From Alphaproteobacteria bacterium (GTDB lineage: Bacteria; Pseudomonadota; Alphaproteobacteria; Rhodobacterales; Rhodobacteraceae): a stretch of DNA of 64,000 bases. The translations under genes were made by a program, and so were the position numbers. The notes beneath the pieces were generated by a model. It ran no database searches. It was not told where the DNA came from and saw only the letters and a program-made list of their open reading frames with translations. Location: the NCBI GenBank assembly GCA_030424865.1, contig JAUHVR010000004.1:1-64000 (forward strand), given 5' to 3'. Of this stretch, positions 34,886-44,690 are shown in pieces. The stretch's first letter is position 1; each line of letters begins with the position of its first letter.

Positions 34886-35488
34886 TCAGAGCCCCTGCCC
34901 CGGTTTCACGTCCTTAAGCTCCATCGCAGTCGCCGGATCGCGGTACATCTGCGCCAGCACGTCCTGGCGCTTGACGTCCTGGCGATGGCGCAGGGTCAGC
35001 ACGATCGCACCGATCATCGCGACCAGCAGGATCAGGCCGGCCAGCTGGAAGAGCAGGAAGTACTGGTCATAGAGCAAGAGGCCCAGAGCTTCGGTGTTGT
35101 GCCGATCCTCGGGCGTGACGGCCATGCGCAGGCTTTCGGCCTGTTCCGAAGCGTCCCATGCACCGACGGCAAAGGAAAACTGCATCAGGATCACAACACC
35201 GATCAGCAAGGCCAGCGGCATGTATTTCGCCATCTCGGCCTTCAATTCAGCAAAGTCGACGTCCAGCATCATGACCACAAACAGGAACAGCACCGCCACC
35301 GCGCCGACGTAGACGATGATCAAGAGCATCGCGACAAACTCGGCGCCCAGCAGCACGAACAGCCCCGCCGAGCTGAGAAAGGCCAGGATCAACCAGAGCA
35401 CCGAATGCACCGGGTTGCGGCTGATGACCGTGAACAGGCCCCCCGCGATGGTGCTGAGTGCAAACAGATAGAAGGCAAAGACGGTCAT
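34886..35488 (-). CDS. nuoJ: NADH-quinone oxidoreductase subunit J
   Basis: 200 residues, five transmembrane helices, equivalent to ND6. The conserved [39 protein letters not shown] core region is present in the first half (the helix with the pi-bulge). Start overlaps the stop of the CMD-like gene by 4 bases. Confidence 0.95.
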   Translation of the reverse strand: MTVFAFYLFALSTIAGGLFTVISRNPVHSVLWLILAFLSSAGLFVLLGAEFVAMLLIIVYVGAVAVLFLFVVMMLDVDFAELKAEMAKYMPLALLIGVVILMQFSFAVGAWDASEQAESLRMAVTPEDRHNTEALGLLLYDQYFLLFQLAGLILLVAMIGAIVLTLRHRQDVKRQDVLAQMYRDPATAMELKDVKPGQGL

Positions 35489-35892
35489 TCCTCGTCATCC
35501 TTTTCGTCTTCCATGACCTCGCGCGCGAGTTCCATCGCGCGGGTCATGGCGGGTATGCCGGCAAACATCGACATCTGAGCGATGGTCTCGGCAATCTCAT
35601 CTTTGGTGGCACCCGCCTCCATGGCGTGGCGCACGGTCATGCGGAACGGCGTGTCGGCCTGGGCCCCTTGCATCGTCAAGCCCGCCAAGGTCAGCAAGAG
35701 CCGTGTCTTGGCGTCCAGCCCCTCTTGACTGAGGCCCTTGCCGAACCACATCTCCATGACGTCTTTCGGCATCGTCGGCCAGAGCTTTTCGAAGCCCTTC
35801 GGCGAGAAGGATTCGAGCGCAGGATTGAAGGCCTTGGCCATTTCCTGTGCCTGGCCCATCATCAACTCAAACGGGGTCTTTGCATCGCTCAT
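35485..35892 (-). CDS. Carboxymuconolactone-decarboxylase-like protein, no catalytic cysteines
   Basis: 135 residues, all helical, with the CMD/AhpD fold signature [17 protein letters not shown]...[20 protein letters not shown]. The CxxC or catalytic Cys of AhpD-type members is missing (the equivalent part reads TMQGAQAD), and the protein has no cysteine at all. It lies between nuoI and nuoJ, and its stop overlaps the nuoJ start. A structural or assembly role for complex I is a guess from position; peroxidase activity seems excluded. Confidence 0.8.
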   Translation of the reverse strand: MSDAKTPFELMMGQAQEMAKAFNPALESFSPKGFEKLWPTMPKDVMEMWFGKGLSQEGLDAKTRLLLTLAGLTMQGAQADTPFRMTVRHAMEAGATKDEIAETIAQMSMFAGIPAMTRAMELAREVMEDEKDDEE

Positions 35893-35913
35893 CGGGCTGT
35901 CCTTTGCGGGGCC

Positions 35914-35957
35914 AAAATTTCTTCAAGAAATTTTACAAAAATTCTCGAAGAATTTTT
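35914..35957. repeat. Two tandem AT-rich palindromes between nuoI and the CMD-like gene
   Basis: First unit: AAAATTTCTT (35914-35923) and its complement (35925-35934) around a single C. Second: AAAAATTCT (35937-35945) and its complement (35949-35957) with a 3-base centre. They are starkly AT-rich in a GC-rich operon and would form two hairpins in the mRNA, each ending in T-runs. Candidates are a weak terminator, an RNase processing site, or a genomic repeat family. Confidence 0.7.
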
Positions 35958-35969
35958 CGGCGCGAAACG

Positions 35970-36464
35970 TCATCTGTAGGGGGCATCCAGTTCCAGGTTG
36001 CGGGCAATCTCGGCCTCCCAACGTTCGCCGTTTTCAAGGAGTTTCGCCTTGTCGTAAAACAGCTCTTCGCGGGTTTCGGTCGAGAATTCGAAGTTCGGAC
36101 CTTCGACAATCGCATCCACCGGGCAGGCTTCCTGGCAGAAGCCGCAGTAGATGCATTTGGTCATGTCGATGTCATAGCGGGTCGTGCGGCGGCTGCCGTC
36201 GTCACGGGGTTCGGCGTCGATGGTGATCGCCTGGGCCGGGCAGATCGCCTCGCACAGCTTGCAGGCAATGCAACGCTCTTCGCCGTTGGGATAGCGGCGC
36301 AATGCGTGCTCACCGCGAAAGCGCGGGCTGAGCGGGCCTTTCTCGTGCGGGTAGTTCAGCGTCGCCTTGGGCGCGAAGAAGTACTTCAACCCCAGCTGAA
36401 AACCCTTCACGAAGTCGGCCAGCAGGAAATACTTGGCGGCACGGGTGTAATCGATGGTTGCCAT
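35970..36464 (-). CDS. nuoI: NADH-quinone oxidoreductase subunit I
   Basis: 164 residues, carries two [4Fe-4S] clusters (N6a, N6b) in the peripheral arm. Both ferredoxin motifs are intact: [12 protein letters not shown] and [12 protein letters not shown]. An amphipathic N-terminus ([19 protein letters not shown]) lies on the membrane. Start 3 bases after the 97-residue accessory gene. Confidence 0.96.
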   Translation of the reverse strand: MATIDYTRAAKYFLLADFVKGFQLGLKYFFAPKATLNYPHEKGPLSPRFRGEHALRRYPNGEERCIACKLCEAICPAQAITIDAEPRDDGSRRTTRYDIDMTKCIYCGFCQEACPVDAIVEGPNFEFSTETREELFYDKAKLLENGERWEAEIARNLELDAPYR

Positions 36465-36467
36465 TCT

Positions 36468-36761
36468 TCAGCTCCCGTTCGTGTCTGTCACGCCGGTGGC
36501 GGTGTTGGTCCAGGGGTTGGGCGCGGTCTGCGGCTCTTGTGGCGCCACCTCGACCTGCGGTTCTTGCGCCATGTCCTGCTTGGCCTCAAGCTCGGCCCCG
36601 GCGGCCCAACGAAAAACGGCGGCGGCCACCTCGTTGGCCTGTGGCAGCATCGAGCCATCAGCCGCCGTGTCGGGCATCTGGCAATCCTGCACGATGAAAT
36701 CGGCGAGCGAGATCATGTCCACGTATTTGGCGTCAAGAATGGCGTTTTTCAGATCCGACAT
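36468..36761 (-). CDS. Small hypothetical protein between nuoH and nuoI
   Basis: 97 residues, soluble, acidic. The N-terminal half is helical (MSDLKNAILDAKYVDMISLADF) and the C-terminal half is a Pro/Glu/Gln-rich low-complexity tail. It starts 1 base after the nuoH stop; the open frame further upstream overlaps nuoH and is discounted. No family recognised. Confidence 0.65.
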   Translation of the reverse strand: MSDLKNAILDAKYVDMISLADFIVQDCQMPDTAADGSMLPQANEVAAAVFRWAAGAELEAKQDMAQEPQVEVAPQEPQTAPNPWTNTATGVTDTNGS

Positions 36762-36762
36762 C

Positions 36763-37800
36763 TTATCCCCCCACAACCCAGCGGGCGTAGCCGCCCCAGA
36801 ACCAGTCGAACTTGGCCGCAAAGGCCACAAAGACCACCCAGACCAGCGAGAATGGCAGGAAGACCTTCCAGCCCAGGCGCATCAGCTGGTCGTAGCGGTA
36901 GCGCGGCGTGATCGCCTTGACCATCGCGAAGATGAAGAAGAAGAAGGCCATCTTGCCGACCATCCACAGCGGGCTGTCCGGGATGAAGGGGATCGGCGAG
37001 AGCCATCCGCCAAAGAACAGCAGCGTGGTCAGCGCACACATCAGGAAGATCGCGATGTATTCGCCCGCCATGAACAGCAGGAAGGGCGTCGACGAATATT
37101 CCACCTGGTAGCCCGCCACCAGTTCCGACTCCGCTTCGGGCAGGTCAAACGGCGGGCGGTTCGTTTCCGCCAGCGCCGAGATGAAGAACAGAAAGACCAT
37201 CGGGAAGTGCGGCAGCCAGTACCAGTTGAAGAACCCAAGGTTGCCATCCTGCGCGTTCACGATGGCGCCGAAGTTCATCGAGCCGGTCGAGATGATCACA
37301 CCGATGATGATCAGGCCAATCGAGACTTCGTAGGAAATCATCTGCGCGGCAGAGCGCAACGAACCAAGGAAGGGGTATTTCGAGTTCGAGGCCCAACCGC
37401 CCATGATCACGCCGTAGACCTCAAGCGAGCTGACGGCAAAGACGTAAAGTATCGCGACGTTGATGTCGCTGAGGACCCAGGTGTCGTTGAAGGGGATCAC
37501 CGCCCAGGCGATCATCGCCAGCACAAAGCTGAGCATGGGCGCCAGCATGAAGACCGTCTTGTCGGCCCCGGCCGGGATCACCACCTCTTTCACGACATAT
37601 TTCAGCGCGTCGGCCACGGTCTGCAGCAGGCCGTAAACGCCCACCACGTTCGGCCCGCGCCGCATCTGGACCGCGGCCCAGATCTTGCGGTCGCCATAGA
37701 CCAGGAACAGCAGCGAAACCATGACGAAGCCAAGGACAGCAAGGCATTGCGCGACGATGATCACGCCGATGCCCAGGGGGGTGGTAAAGAAATCAGCCAT
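36763..37800 (-). CDS. nuoH: NADH-quinone oxidoreductase subunit H
   Basis: 345 residues, eight membrane helices, forms the quinone channel with NuoB and NuoD. Family segments [35 protein letters not shown] and [21 protein letters not shown] are present. ATG 37800 with GAGGAGCTG upstream gives the normal N-terminus. Confidence 0.96.
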   Translation of the reverse strand: MADFFTTPLGIGVIIVAQCLAVLGFVMVSLLFLVYGDRKIWAAVQMRRGPNVVGVYGLLQTVADALKYVVKEVVIPAGADKTVFMLAPMLSFVLAMIAWAVIPFNDTWVLSDINVAILYVFAVSSLEVYGVIMGGWASNSKYPFLGSLRSAAQMISYEVSIGLIIIGVIISTGSMNFGAIVNAQDGNLGFFNWYWLPHFPMVFLFFISALAETNRPPFDLPEAESELVAGYQVEYSSTPFLLFMAGEYIAIFLMCALTTLLFFGGWLSPIPFIPDSPLWMVGKMAFFFFIFAMVKAITPRYRYDQLMRLGWKVFLPFSLVWVVFVAFAAKFDWFWGGYARWVVGG

Positions 37801-37807
37801 CAGCTCC

Positions 37808-38209
37808 TCACACCATCGGTATTCCGTTTTCTTCGCAGGCAGCCGCGACGACTTCGGCGTCGATCGTCTGGAACCCACGGGGCAGTGCCGGCGAGATGGT
37901 GTAAACCGCATCTCCGCGCCAGAGGCCACCCTTTAAGTCAACATTTGTGCGCACATGACGCGCGAATCCGTATCCCCGGATCAGCGTATACTGCGCTGCA
38001 GCACATTCTGCATACATTTCAACATCTGCGACATCCCGCGCGCCCGTCATCTGCACCAGGAAATTGACCAGATCGCCGTCCAGAAGACGGGTTTCCAGGC
38101 CAAGATAGACCGGTGCAAAACTCACCTCACCCTGCTGGCCGGTGTCACACCCGGCCAGGGCCAGCGCGCCTGCAAGCGCGACAGGGGATATGAGGTACGA
38201 CGGGCTCAC
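37808..38209 (-). CDS. Predicted lipoprotein between nuoG and nuoH
   Basis: 133 residues. A signal sequence ends in the lipobox LALAGC21, so the protein should be lipid-anchored. The mature part contains cysteines around residues 70 and 124 and no recognised domain. It starts 3 bases after nuoG and ends 7 before nuoH. One of three lipoprotein genes in this operon. Confidence 0.7.
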   Translation of the reverse strand: MSPSYLISPVALAGALALAGCDTGQQGEVSFAPVYLGLETRLLDGDLVNFLVQMTGARDVADVEMYAECAAAQYTLIRGYGFARHVRTNVDLKGGLWRGDAVYTISPALPRGFQTIDAEVVAAACEENGIPMV

Positions 38210-38212
38210 CGC

Positions 38213-40234
38213 TTATTCGGCCGCGATCTTGTCAAGGCCGCGCGCCTTGGCGGCGGCAGAGAGTTCAGCCATCAGCGCCGAGGCCCGGGCAATCGGGTTG
38301 GTCAGGTAGAAATCCTTGACCGCGTTGACAAAATCGGCGTCGCCCAGTTTGCCTGCCTCAAGCGCGACCGGATCGTTCACCGGCACTTCGTCGATCATCG
38401 CCAGATGCGGCAACGCCTCGATCAGCGCGCTGCGCAATTGCGCCAGGCTGTCGAAGGGCAATGTCGCGCCCAGTTCCGCCGAAAGCGCCCGCAGGATCGC
38501 CCAGTTCTCTTTCGCCTCGCCCGGTGCAAATCCTGCGCGCATGGCCAGCTGAGGACGGCCCTCGGTGTTCACGAAAAGACCGTTTTCCTCGGTATAGGCT
38601 GCCCCCGGCAGGATCACGTCCGCACGGTGCGCGCCGCGGTCACCGTGGCTGCCCTGGTAGATGACAAAGGCACCCTCGCCGACCTCGACCTCGTCCGCGC
38701 CGAGGTTATAGACCACGTCCGCACCTTCGGTCGCCGCGGCCAGACCGCCCTCGGTCACCGCGCCGACATCCATTGCTCCAACGCGACCGGCGGCGGTGTG
38801 CAGCACCATCAGCTTGCCATTGGTGCGTTCGGCGGCCAGCATCGCATGGCCCAGAACAGCCGCGCCATCAGCCTCGCGCAGCGCGCCTTGGCCCACGATG
38901 ATCACCGAGTTCTTTTCTTTGATCTCGCCAAATTCGTGCTTTTCAAGCGTCGCCAGCGCCTCGCGGCCTGTGCCCATCTGGAAGACGTCAAAGGTCAGAT
39001 CGACCTCCGGTCCGATGTTGGCCACCTTGGCGCCGTTCAGCCAGGCCTTGCGAATGCGCGCATTCAGCACCGGCGCTTCTTCGCGCGGGTTGGTGCCGAT
39101 CAACAGGACAAAGGCCGCCTCTTCGACGTCCTCGATGGTCGCCGTGCCGACATAGCCAGACCGGTTGCCCGCTGGCAGCTTCGCACCGTCCACACGGCAT
39201 TCAACCGAACCGCCCTGCCCCTCGACCAGCGCTTTCAGCGCATAGGCTGCCTCGGTCGAGACAAGATCGCCGACCAGACCCGCCACCTTTGTGGCGCCCT
39301 TGATGGCCTCGGCGGCCTTGCCAAGCGCCTCGGGCCAGCTAGCCGGACGCAGCTTGCCGTTTTCGCGCACATAGGGCTTGTCCAGACGCTGACGGCGCAA
39401 CCCGTCCCAGACAAAACGGGTCTTGTCGCTGATCCACTCTTCGTTCACGCCGTCGTTGTTGCGAGGCAGGATGCGCATGACTTCGCGACCCTTGGTGTCG
39501 ACCCGGATGTTGCTGCCAAGCGCGTCCATCACGTCGATGGTTTCGGTCTTGGTCAGCTCCCACGGGCGGGCGGTAAAGGCATAGGGTTTGGAGACCAGCG
39601 CGCCCACAGGGCAGAGGTCGATGATATTGCCCTGCATGTTCGAATTCAGCGTCTCACCCAGATAGCTGGTGATCTCGGCATCTTCGCCACGGCCGGTCTG
39701 GCCCATCTGGGTGATGCCTGCGACCTCGGTGGTAAAGCGCACGCAGCGGGTGCAGCTGATGCAGCGGGTCATGTGGGTTTCAACCAGCGGTCCGAGGTCC
39801 AGATCGTCCACCGCACGCTTGGGCTCGCGGAAGCGGCTGAAATCCACGCCATAGGCCATGGCCTGATCCTGCAGGTCACATTCGCCGCCCTGATCGCAGA
39901 TCGGGCAATCCAGCGGGTGGTTGATCAGCAGGAACTCCATGACGCCCTCGCGGGCCTTCTTGACCATGGGCGAGTTCGTCTTGACCACCGGCGGCTGACC
40001 CTCGGGGCCGGGGCGCAGGTCGCGCACCTGCATCGCGCAAGAGGCCGCGGGCTTGGGCGGACCGCCAACGACCTCAACGAGGCACATGCGGCAGTTGCCC
40101 GCGATCGACAGACGTTCGTGGTAGCAAAAGCGCGGCACCTCGATCCCGGCCTCTTCGCAGGCCTGGATCAGCGTCATGGCGCCGTCCACCTCGACCTCTT
40201 GGTCGTCGATGATGATCTTGCGAAGGTTAGACAT
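38213..40234 (-). CDS. nuoG: NADH-quinone oxidoreductase subunit G
   Basis: 673 residues, largest peripheral-arm subunit of complex I. N-terminal [2Fe-2S] cysteines ([15 protein letters not shown]), the [18 protein letters not shown] cluster and [10 protein letters not shown] are all seen. The molybdopterin-oxidoreductase-like domain follows, without an active site. Length is normal for alphaproteobacteria. Confidence 0.96.
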   Translation of the reverse strand: MSNLRKIIIDDQEVEVDGAMTLIQACEEAGIEVPRFCYHERLSIAGNCRMCLVEVVGGPPKPAASCAMQVRDLRPGPEGQPPVVKTNSPMVKKAREGVMEFLLINHPLDCPICDQGGECDLQDQAMAYGVDFSRFREPKRAVDDLDLGPLVETHMTRCISCTRCVRFTTEVAGITQMGQTGRGEDAEITSYLGETLNSNMQGNIIDLCPVGALVSKPYAFTARPWELTKTETIDVMDALGSNIRVDTKGREVMRILPRNNDGVNEEWISDKTRFVWDGLRRQRLDKPYVRENGKLRPASWPEALGKAAEAIKGATKVAGLVGDLVSTEAAYALKALVEGQGGSVECRVDGAKLPAGNRSGYVGTATIEDVEEAAFVLLIGTNPREEAPVLNARIRKAWLNGAKVANIGPEVDLTFDVFQMGTGREALATLEKHEFGEIKEKNSVIIVGQGALREADGAAVLGHAMLAAERTNGKLMVLHTAAGRVGAMDVGAVTEGGLAAATEGADVVYNLGADEVEVGEGAFVIYQGSHGDRGAHRADVILPGAAYTEENGLFVNTEGRPQLAMRAGFAPGEAKENWAILRALSAELGATLPFDSLAQLRSALIEALPHLAMIDEVPVNDPVALEAGKLGDADFVNAVKDFYLTNPIARASALMAELSAAAKARGLDKIAAE

Positions 40235-40361
40235 GCCCTATCCCTATCTTACGCGTCGCGCCGGACGAGATGCGGGCGCACACGCGCCCCACACCCGGCC
40301 CGGGCCAAAGTTCCGTTCTCGCCCATTCGGGCGGTATCGACAGCGATCGGGCCACTCATCC

Positions 40362-40754
40362 CTAGCGCTCTCTCAGCAGGCGACCGACCTCGGTCCCTGC
40401 TGCAATCTCGATGCGCCCGATGGCGCAGTAATCCCCGGCCGCAACACCCTTGTCGGCCATGTAGCGGGTCGCAATGCCGAGCATGCGGTTTTTCTCGACC
40501 TCGTCGTCCAGATGCGCCTCGACCTCGTCGCGGGTGTAGCCCAGTGCGCGGGCCTTGTCCTGCAGGTCGTTGATGTAGCTGTTGGCGCGCAGCCAGCGTG
40601 GGCTGATGTCGTCACATTTGCGACGGATCTCGTTGGCCAGCGCAATCACGAACAGGCCTTTGTCCAGCTCGGGCACATCGCGCAGGCTGGGTTTTGCCAG
40701 CGCGGGTCCGCTGAGCAGTGTGGCCGCAATCAAAAGGGTCATGGCACGGGTCAT
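40362..40754 (-). CDS. DUF5333-like secreted protein
   Basis: 130 residues with a signal peptide (MTRAMTLLIAATLLSGPALA). The mature part resembles the Rhodobacterales DUF5333 family: PELDKGLFVIALANEIRRKC, a long helix, then AAGDYCAIGRIEIAAGTEVGRLL. Two cysteines probably pair. It lies in the nuo operon with 125-127 base gaps on both sides. The ATG at 40754 has GGAGAG upstream. Function unknown. Confidence 0.75.
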   Translation of the reverse strand: MTRAMTLLIAATLLSGPALAKPSLRDVPELDKGLFVIALANEIRRKCDDISPRWLRANSYINDLQDKARALGYTRDEVEAHLDDEVEKNRMLGIATRYMADKGVAAGDYCAIGRIEIAAGTEVGRLLRER

Positions 40755-40879
40755 CGGTTCTCTCCTTGCTCCGGTGCGCTCAGAGGCACGACGCCCCTGA
40801 TCCGCATCAGAACGAAGGAAAGCCCGCTGTGCTATGCAATAACACCGGGTCAAACCCTTGGATATGCGGGGAAAACCGC

Positions 40880-41209
40880 TCATTCCAGGCAGGTTCCCGC
40901 CGCAATCAGATCATTGCCCGACAGCGTCAGCTCTTCGGCCTGTAGGTCGGTCTCCCAGGCGATGTCAGAGCTGCCAAAGGTCGACACGCAATACTTGGTG
41001 CCCTCGTAATGCGCCGCCTGCCGCGCGCCGTCCAGGCTGCGCGTCGCATTGCGGACGCGCACCGTGAAGACGTTCTTTTGCTGCCGCTGGCTTTTCGAAG
41101 TCGTCGGGAAATAAATCCCGTCAAACTCCTGGTAGTTCAGGCGGTCCTGGGCGTTGCATCCCGCAACCAGCCCAAGTGTCATCAGAAGGATCACAATGCG
41201 CGTCATCAT
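40880..41209 (-). CDS. Predicted lipoprotein between nuoF and nuoG
   Basis: 109 residues from the first of two adjacent ATG codons. The signal sequence ends in the lipobox LVAGC18. The mature part is polar, with a Ser/Gln/Lys-rich segment (TTSKSQRQQKN) and cysteines near the C-terminus. Possibly a periplasmic accessory protein; no family recognised. It starts 2 bases after the DUF3291 gene. Confidence 0.7.
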   Translation of the reverse strand: MMTRIVILLMTLGLVAGCNAQDRLNYQEFDGIYFPTTSKSQRQQKNVFTVRVRNATRSLDGARQAAHYEGTKYCVSTFGSSDIAWETDLQAEELTLSGNDLIAAGTCLE

Positions 41210-41211
41210 CC

Positions 41212-41709
41212 CTACTCCGCTGCAACGCCACAGGCACGGTCGCGCCAGTGGGTGGCCTCTTTCAGATGCGCCCAGCCAAAGGCGTGGTCGCTGTCGCCGT
41301 GTGTCCGCAGATGGTCGAGCCGCTCCAGCGCCTCGTCCAGCGTCGGCTGATGCCCCTCGGGCACCCACCACATGACAAAATGCATCTCGCCGAGCACTTC
41401 AAACCACTCCTGGCGGCGTTCGTAAAACTGCCGGTGCACGGTGTTCCAGACAAAGTTTTCGAGTGTCTCGACAGTTTCCCAGACGGTCAGGTTTGCCACG
41501 AACTGAGGATCGCCACCGATGGCGTTTTCGGTGTTCCCAGTCCCCGGCTCGCCCGAACCTTCCATCATCCAGACAAACCCCGGCATCCGCTTGCCCAACC
41601 CGTTCACCCGGTCGAGCGCGTTCATGAAGTCAGCCACGCGCGGATCATCCGTAGGTGCAATAAGGCGTCCGACATTGAGTTCTGCGAGGTGGTGGCCTTG
41701 GGGCTTCAT
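41212..41709 (-). CDS. DUF3291-domain protein
   Basis: 165 residues, resembles the DUF3291 family of dimeric alpha-beta-barrel (ABM-like) proteins. It begins HHLAELNVGRLIAP; typical motifs are ANLTVWETVETLENFVW and WFEVLGEMHFVMWWVPEGH. No enzyme activity is established. It starts 3 bases after nuoF, so it is co-transcribed with complex I genes; why is unknown. Confidence 0.8.
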   Translation of the reverse strand: MKPQGHHLAELNVGRLIAPTDDPRVADFMNALDRVNGLGKRMPGFVWMMEGSGEPGTGNTENAIGGDPQFVANLTVWETVETLENFVWNTVHRQFYERRQEWFEVLGEMHFVMWWVPEGHQPTLDEALERLDHLRTHGDSDHAFGWAHLKEATHWRDRACGVAAE

Positions 41710-41712
41710 CGT

Positions 41713-43011
41713 TTACTCCGCCGCCATCGCGCCCATGCGGCCCGATTTCTGGGCCTTGATGCGGTCTTCGATCTCTTCGCGGAAGTTGCGGATCAGGCCC
41801 TGGATCGGCCAGGCCGCCGCGTCCCCGAGCGCACAGATGGTGTGGCCTTCGACCTGTTTGGTCACGTCAAAGAGCATGTCGATCTCTTCGACCTCGGCCT
41901 CGCCCCGCACCAGACGGTCCATCACGCGCATCATCCAGCCGGTGCCTTCGCGGCACGGCGTGCACTGGCCGCAGCTTTCGTGTTTGTAGAACTTCGACAG
42001 CCGCCAGATCGCCTTGATGATGTCGGTCTGCTTGTCCATCACGATGACCGCCGCGGTGCCGAGGCCCGAGCCCAGTTCGCCTCGCAGGTAGTCGAAGTCC
42101 ATGATGGCGTCTTTCATCTTTTCGCCGCGCACGCAGGGAACAGACGACCCGCCCGGGATCACCGCCAGCAAATTGTCCCAACCGCCGCGAATGCCGCCGC
42201 AGTGGGTTTCGATCAGCTCTTCGAAGGTGATCGACATGGCCTCTTCGACCACGCAAGGATTGTTGACGTGGCCCGAGACGGCAAAAAGCTTGGTGCCCGC
42301 GTTGTTGGCGCGGCCGAACCCGGCGAACCAGTCGCCGCCCCGGCGCAGGATCGTCGGCACAACGGCGATGGACTCGACGTTGTTCACCGTGGTCGGGCAG
42401 CCATAAAGCCCTGCGCCCGCCGGGAAGGGCGGCTTCATGCGCGGCATGCCCTTTTTGCCCTCAAGGCTTTCGATCAGGGCAGTTTCCTCGCCGCAGATGT
42501 AGGCGCCTGCCCCGTGGTGCAGATAAAGGTCAAAGTCCCAGCCCGACCCGGCAGCGTTCTTGCCCAGAAGACCCGCATCGTAAGCCTCGTCAATCGCGGC
42601 TTGCAGCGCCTCGCGCTCGCGGATGTATTCGCCACGGATGTAGATGTAGCAGGCATGCGCCTGCATCGCGAAGCTGGCGATCAGGCAGCCCTCGATCAGG
42701 GTGTGCGGATCATGGCGCATGATCTCGCGGTCTTTGCACGTACCGGGCTCGGATTCGTCAGCGTTCACAACCAGATAGGCCGGACGCCCGTCACTTTCCT
42801 TGGGCATGAAAGACCACTTCAGACCCGTCGGGAAACCCGCGCCGCCGCGTCCGCGCAGGCCGGATTTCTTCATCTCGTCGATGATCCAGTCCTTGCCCTT
42901 GGCAATCAGCCCCGCCGTGCCGTCCCAGTGGCCACGTGCCTTGGCACCGGCCAGCGTGCGGTCGTGCATGCCGTAGAGGTTGGTAAAGATCCGGTCCTGA
43001 TCCTGCAGCAT
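41713..43011 (-). CDS. nuoF: NADH-quinone oxidoreductase subunit F
   Basis: 432 residues, binds NADH, FMN and cluster N3. The NADH/FMN loop [16 protein letters not shown], the glycine-rich [16 protein letters not shown] and the cluster motif [13 protein letters not shown] are intact. Length is normal for alphaproteobacteria. Confidence 0.96.
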   Translation of the reverse strand: MLQDQDRIFTNLYGMHDRTLAGAKARGHWDGTAGLIAKGKDWIIDEMKKSGLRGRGGAGFPTGLKWSFMPKESDGRPAYLVVNADESEPGTCKDREIMRHDPHTLIEGCLIASFAMQAHACYIYIRGEYIREREALQAAIDEAYDAGLLGKNAAGSGWDFDLYLHHGAGAYICGEETALIESLEGKKGMPRMKPPFPAGAGLYGCPTTVNNVESIAVVPTILRRGGDWFAGFGRANNAGTKLFAVSGHVNNPCVVEEAMSITFEELIETHCGGIRGGWDNLLAVIPGGSSVPCVRGEKMKDAIMDFDYLRGELGSGLGTAAVIVMDKQTDIIKAIWRLSKFYKHESCGQCTPCREGTGWMMRVMDRLVRGEAEVEEIDMLFDVTKQVEGHTICALGDAAAWPIQGLIRNFREEIEDRIKAQKSGRMGAMAAE

Positions 43012-43017
43012 GTCTGC

Positions 43018-43242
43018 CTACCCTTGGTTGTCCTGGCGCATGCGCCAGAGTTGATAGATGTTGACCATCGCCCAGACAAAAGCCGCGAGAGAGCCGAAGT
43101 AGATCAGCATCTCGAACCGCGGCTGCAGTCCAAAGCCCTGCACGATGACCGGCGCCAGAATGGCCGCCAGGCCACCTCCGGCGATCACCAGTCCAGTGGT
43201 GCGGCCCTTTCGGGCAAAGGCTTTGTCGTGCTCTGTGCTCAT
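43018..43242 (-). CDS. DUF5337 small membrane protein
   Basis: 74 residues with two transmembrane helices (about 17-34 and 44-62), flanked by charged ends. It fits the small Rhodobacterales family DUF5337, usually found near nuoE/nuoF. It lies 39 bases after nuoE and 6 before nuoF. Function unknown; possibly an accessory subunit or assembly factor. Confidence 0.75.
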   Translation of the reverse strand: MSTEHDKAFARKGRTTGLVIAGGGLAAILAPVIVQGFGLQPRFEMLIYFGSLAAFVWAMVNIYQLWRMRQDNQG

Positions 43243-43281
43243 CTGGTCCTTTGTCAGTCAGTCACGCGCCAGCGCGCGCGG

Positions 43282-44412
43282 TTAATCGTAGCGTCCGTCT
43301 TTCTTGGCGGACTTGGCGAATTCCGTCTCTTCACCGGCGGCGAGTTTCTTGGCCTGGTCGATCCAGCCATCGCGTTCGATCCGGCCTTTGAATTTCAGGC
43401 GGCTGTCAACCCAGGCCACCTCGGCCTCGGTCCATTTGGCGATCTGGTCGAAGTGGAAGAAGCCCAGCTCGTGCAGGGTCTGTTCCAGCTTGGGGCCAAC
43501 GCCTTTCAAAAGTTTCAGGTCGTCGGGCTGGCCGCCGCGTGCCTCGGTCAGCGTTTCGGGCGCCTTTTCGGCAACAGCTTCGGGTTCCGCAGGCGTTTCG
43601 GCCTTGGGCTCTTTCGGCTTATCTTCAGCGGGCTTTTCAGCCGTCTTGGCCTTCTTTGGCGCCTTATCGGCCTTCGGCGCGGGCGCAGGGTCACCCTTGT
43701 CCGTGCGGTCCAGCCAAGGCGTCACCAACGGCACCTCGGTGCCGTCGATCCGCTTGACAGTGTCGCCCAGACCCGTGGCCAGCGCGACCGAGGCGTTGCC
43801 CTCGGGCTTGCCGGCCTCATACTCCTTAAGGCTGGTCAGCCCGGACAGAGGTTCCGAGGTATAGCGCCCGTTCTGCGGACCGGGTGTCGGCACCTTGCCA
43901 GCGCGCAGGTCCTCGATGATCTGGCCAAAGCCCTCGGCGGTCAGATCTTCGTAGTAATCCTTGCCGATCTGCGCCATCGGTGCGTTGGCGCACGAGCCCA
44001 GACATTCCACCTCTTCCCAGCTCAGCTTGCCGTCGTCCGACAGCTGATGCGCCTTGGGAGCAATCTTGTCCTTGCAGACGGCGATCAGATCCTCGGCCCC
44101 GCAGATCATGCAAGAGGTCGTGCCGCAGACCTGGATATGCGCGACCGATCCCACGGGCTGCAGCTGGAACATGAAGTAGAACGAGGCCACTTCGAGCACC
44201 CGGATATAGGCCATGCCCAGCATGTCAGCGACCGCTTCGATGGCGGGGCGGGTCAGCCAGCCCTCTTGTTCCTGCGCACGCCACAGGATCGGGATCACCG
44301 CGCTGGCCTGACGGCCCTCGGGGTATTTGGTCATCTGCGCTTCGGCCCAGGCCAAATTGGCGGGCGTGAAGGCAAAGCTTTCGGGTTGCTCAGGGTGCAG
44401 ACGGCGCAGCAT
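43282..44412 (-). CDS. nuoE: NADH-quinone oxidoreductase subunit E with HhH extension
   Basis: 376 residues, far longer than E. coli NuoE (166). The thioredoxin-like domain with cluster N1a ligands C96, C101, C137 and C141 takes up about 180 residues. A Lys/Ala/Pro/Glu-rich linker (240-295) follows, then a C-terminal domain (about 298-360, [17 protein letters not shown]...[12 protein letters not shown]). That domain resembles the helix-hairpin-helix extension on alphaproteobacterial ribosomal protein L21. Start is coupled to the preceding lipoprotein gene. Confidence 0.95.
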   Translation of the reverse strand: MLRRLHPEQPESFAFTPANLAWAEAQMTKYPEGRQASAVIPILWRAQEQEGWLTRPAIEAVADMLGMAYIRVLEVASFYFMFQLQPVGSVAHIQVCGTTSCMICGAEDLIAVCKDKIAPKAHQLSDDGKLSWEEVECLGSCANAPMAQIGKDYYEDLTAEGFGQIIEDLRAGKVPTPGPQNGRYTSEPLSGLTSLKEYEAGKPEGNASVALATGLGDTVKRIDGTEVPLVTPWLDRTDKGDPAPAPKADKAPKKAKTAEKPAEDKPKEPKAETPAEPEAVAEKAPETLTEARGGQPDDLKLLKGVGPKLEQTLHELGFFHFDQIAKWTEAEVAWVDSRLKFKGRIERDGWIDQAKKLAAGEETEFAKSAKKDGRYD

Positions 44413-44690
44413 CAGGCACAGGCTCCTGTCACGAGTTTGACCCCACCGTTTTCAAGGCTGACGGCCTCTTCGACGGCAAGTTTGTATTGCGAAATTTCGA
44501 TCAATTGCTCGCGGGTCAGGCCCGTCTGCAACTCGACCGGCAGGTACTGGCGATCGGTTTCCAAGGTGCAGCCCACCGAGGTGACAGCCGCGTCATAGGC
44601 GGCCAGATCATCCTTGGTCACCCCCTGCGGCGGCAGGGTGCAGGCAGCGAGGAATGGCAGAACCGAGGCCAGGGCCCAGGCGCGTCTCAC
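44412..44690 (-). CDS. Predicted small lipoprotein between nuoD and nuoE
   Basis: 92 residues with lipobox FLAAC17. The mature part has two more cysteines that may pair. Both ends overlap canonical genes: its start overlaps the nuoD stop by 4 bases, and its stop touches the nuoE start. Such coupling is strong evidence that it is real and made together with complex I. No family recognised. Confidence 0.75.
   Translation of the reverse strand: MRRAWALASVLPFLAACTLPPQGVTKDDLAAYDAAVTSVGCTLETDRQYLPVELQTGLTREQLIEISQYKLAVEEAVSLENGGVKLVTGACA

Noticed and set aside
41176-44598. A plus-strand open frame of 1140 codons opposite nuoF and nuoE
   Set aside because: Antisense shadow of nuoF, nuoE and small nuo genes; no domain and no ribosome site.
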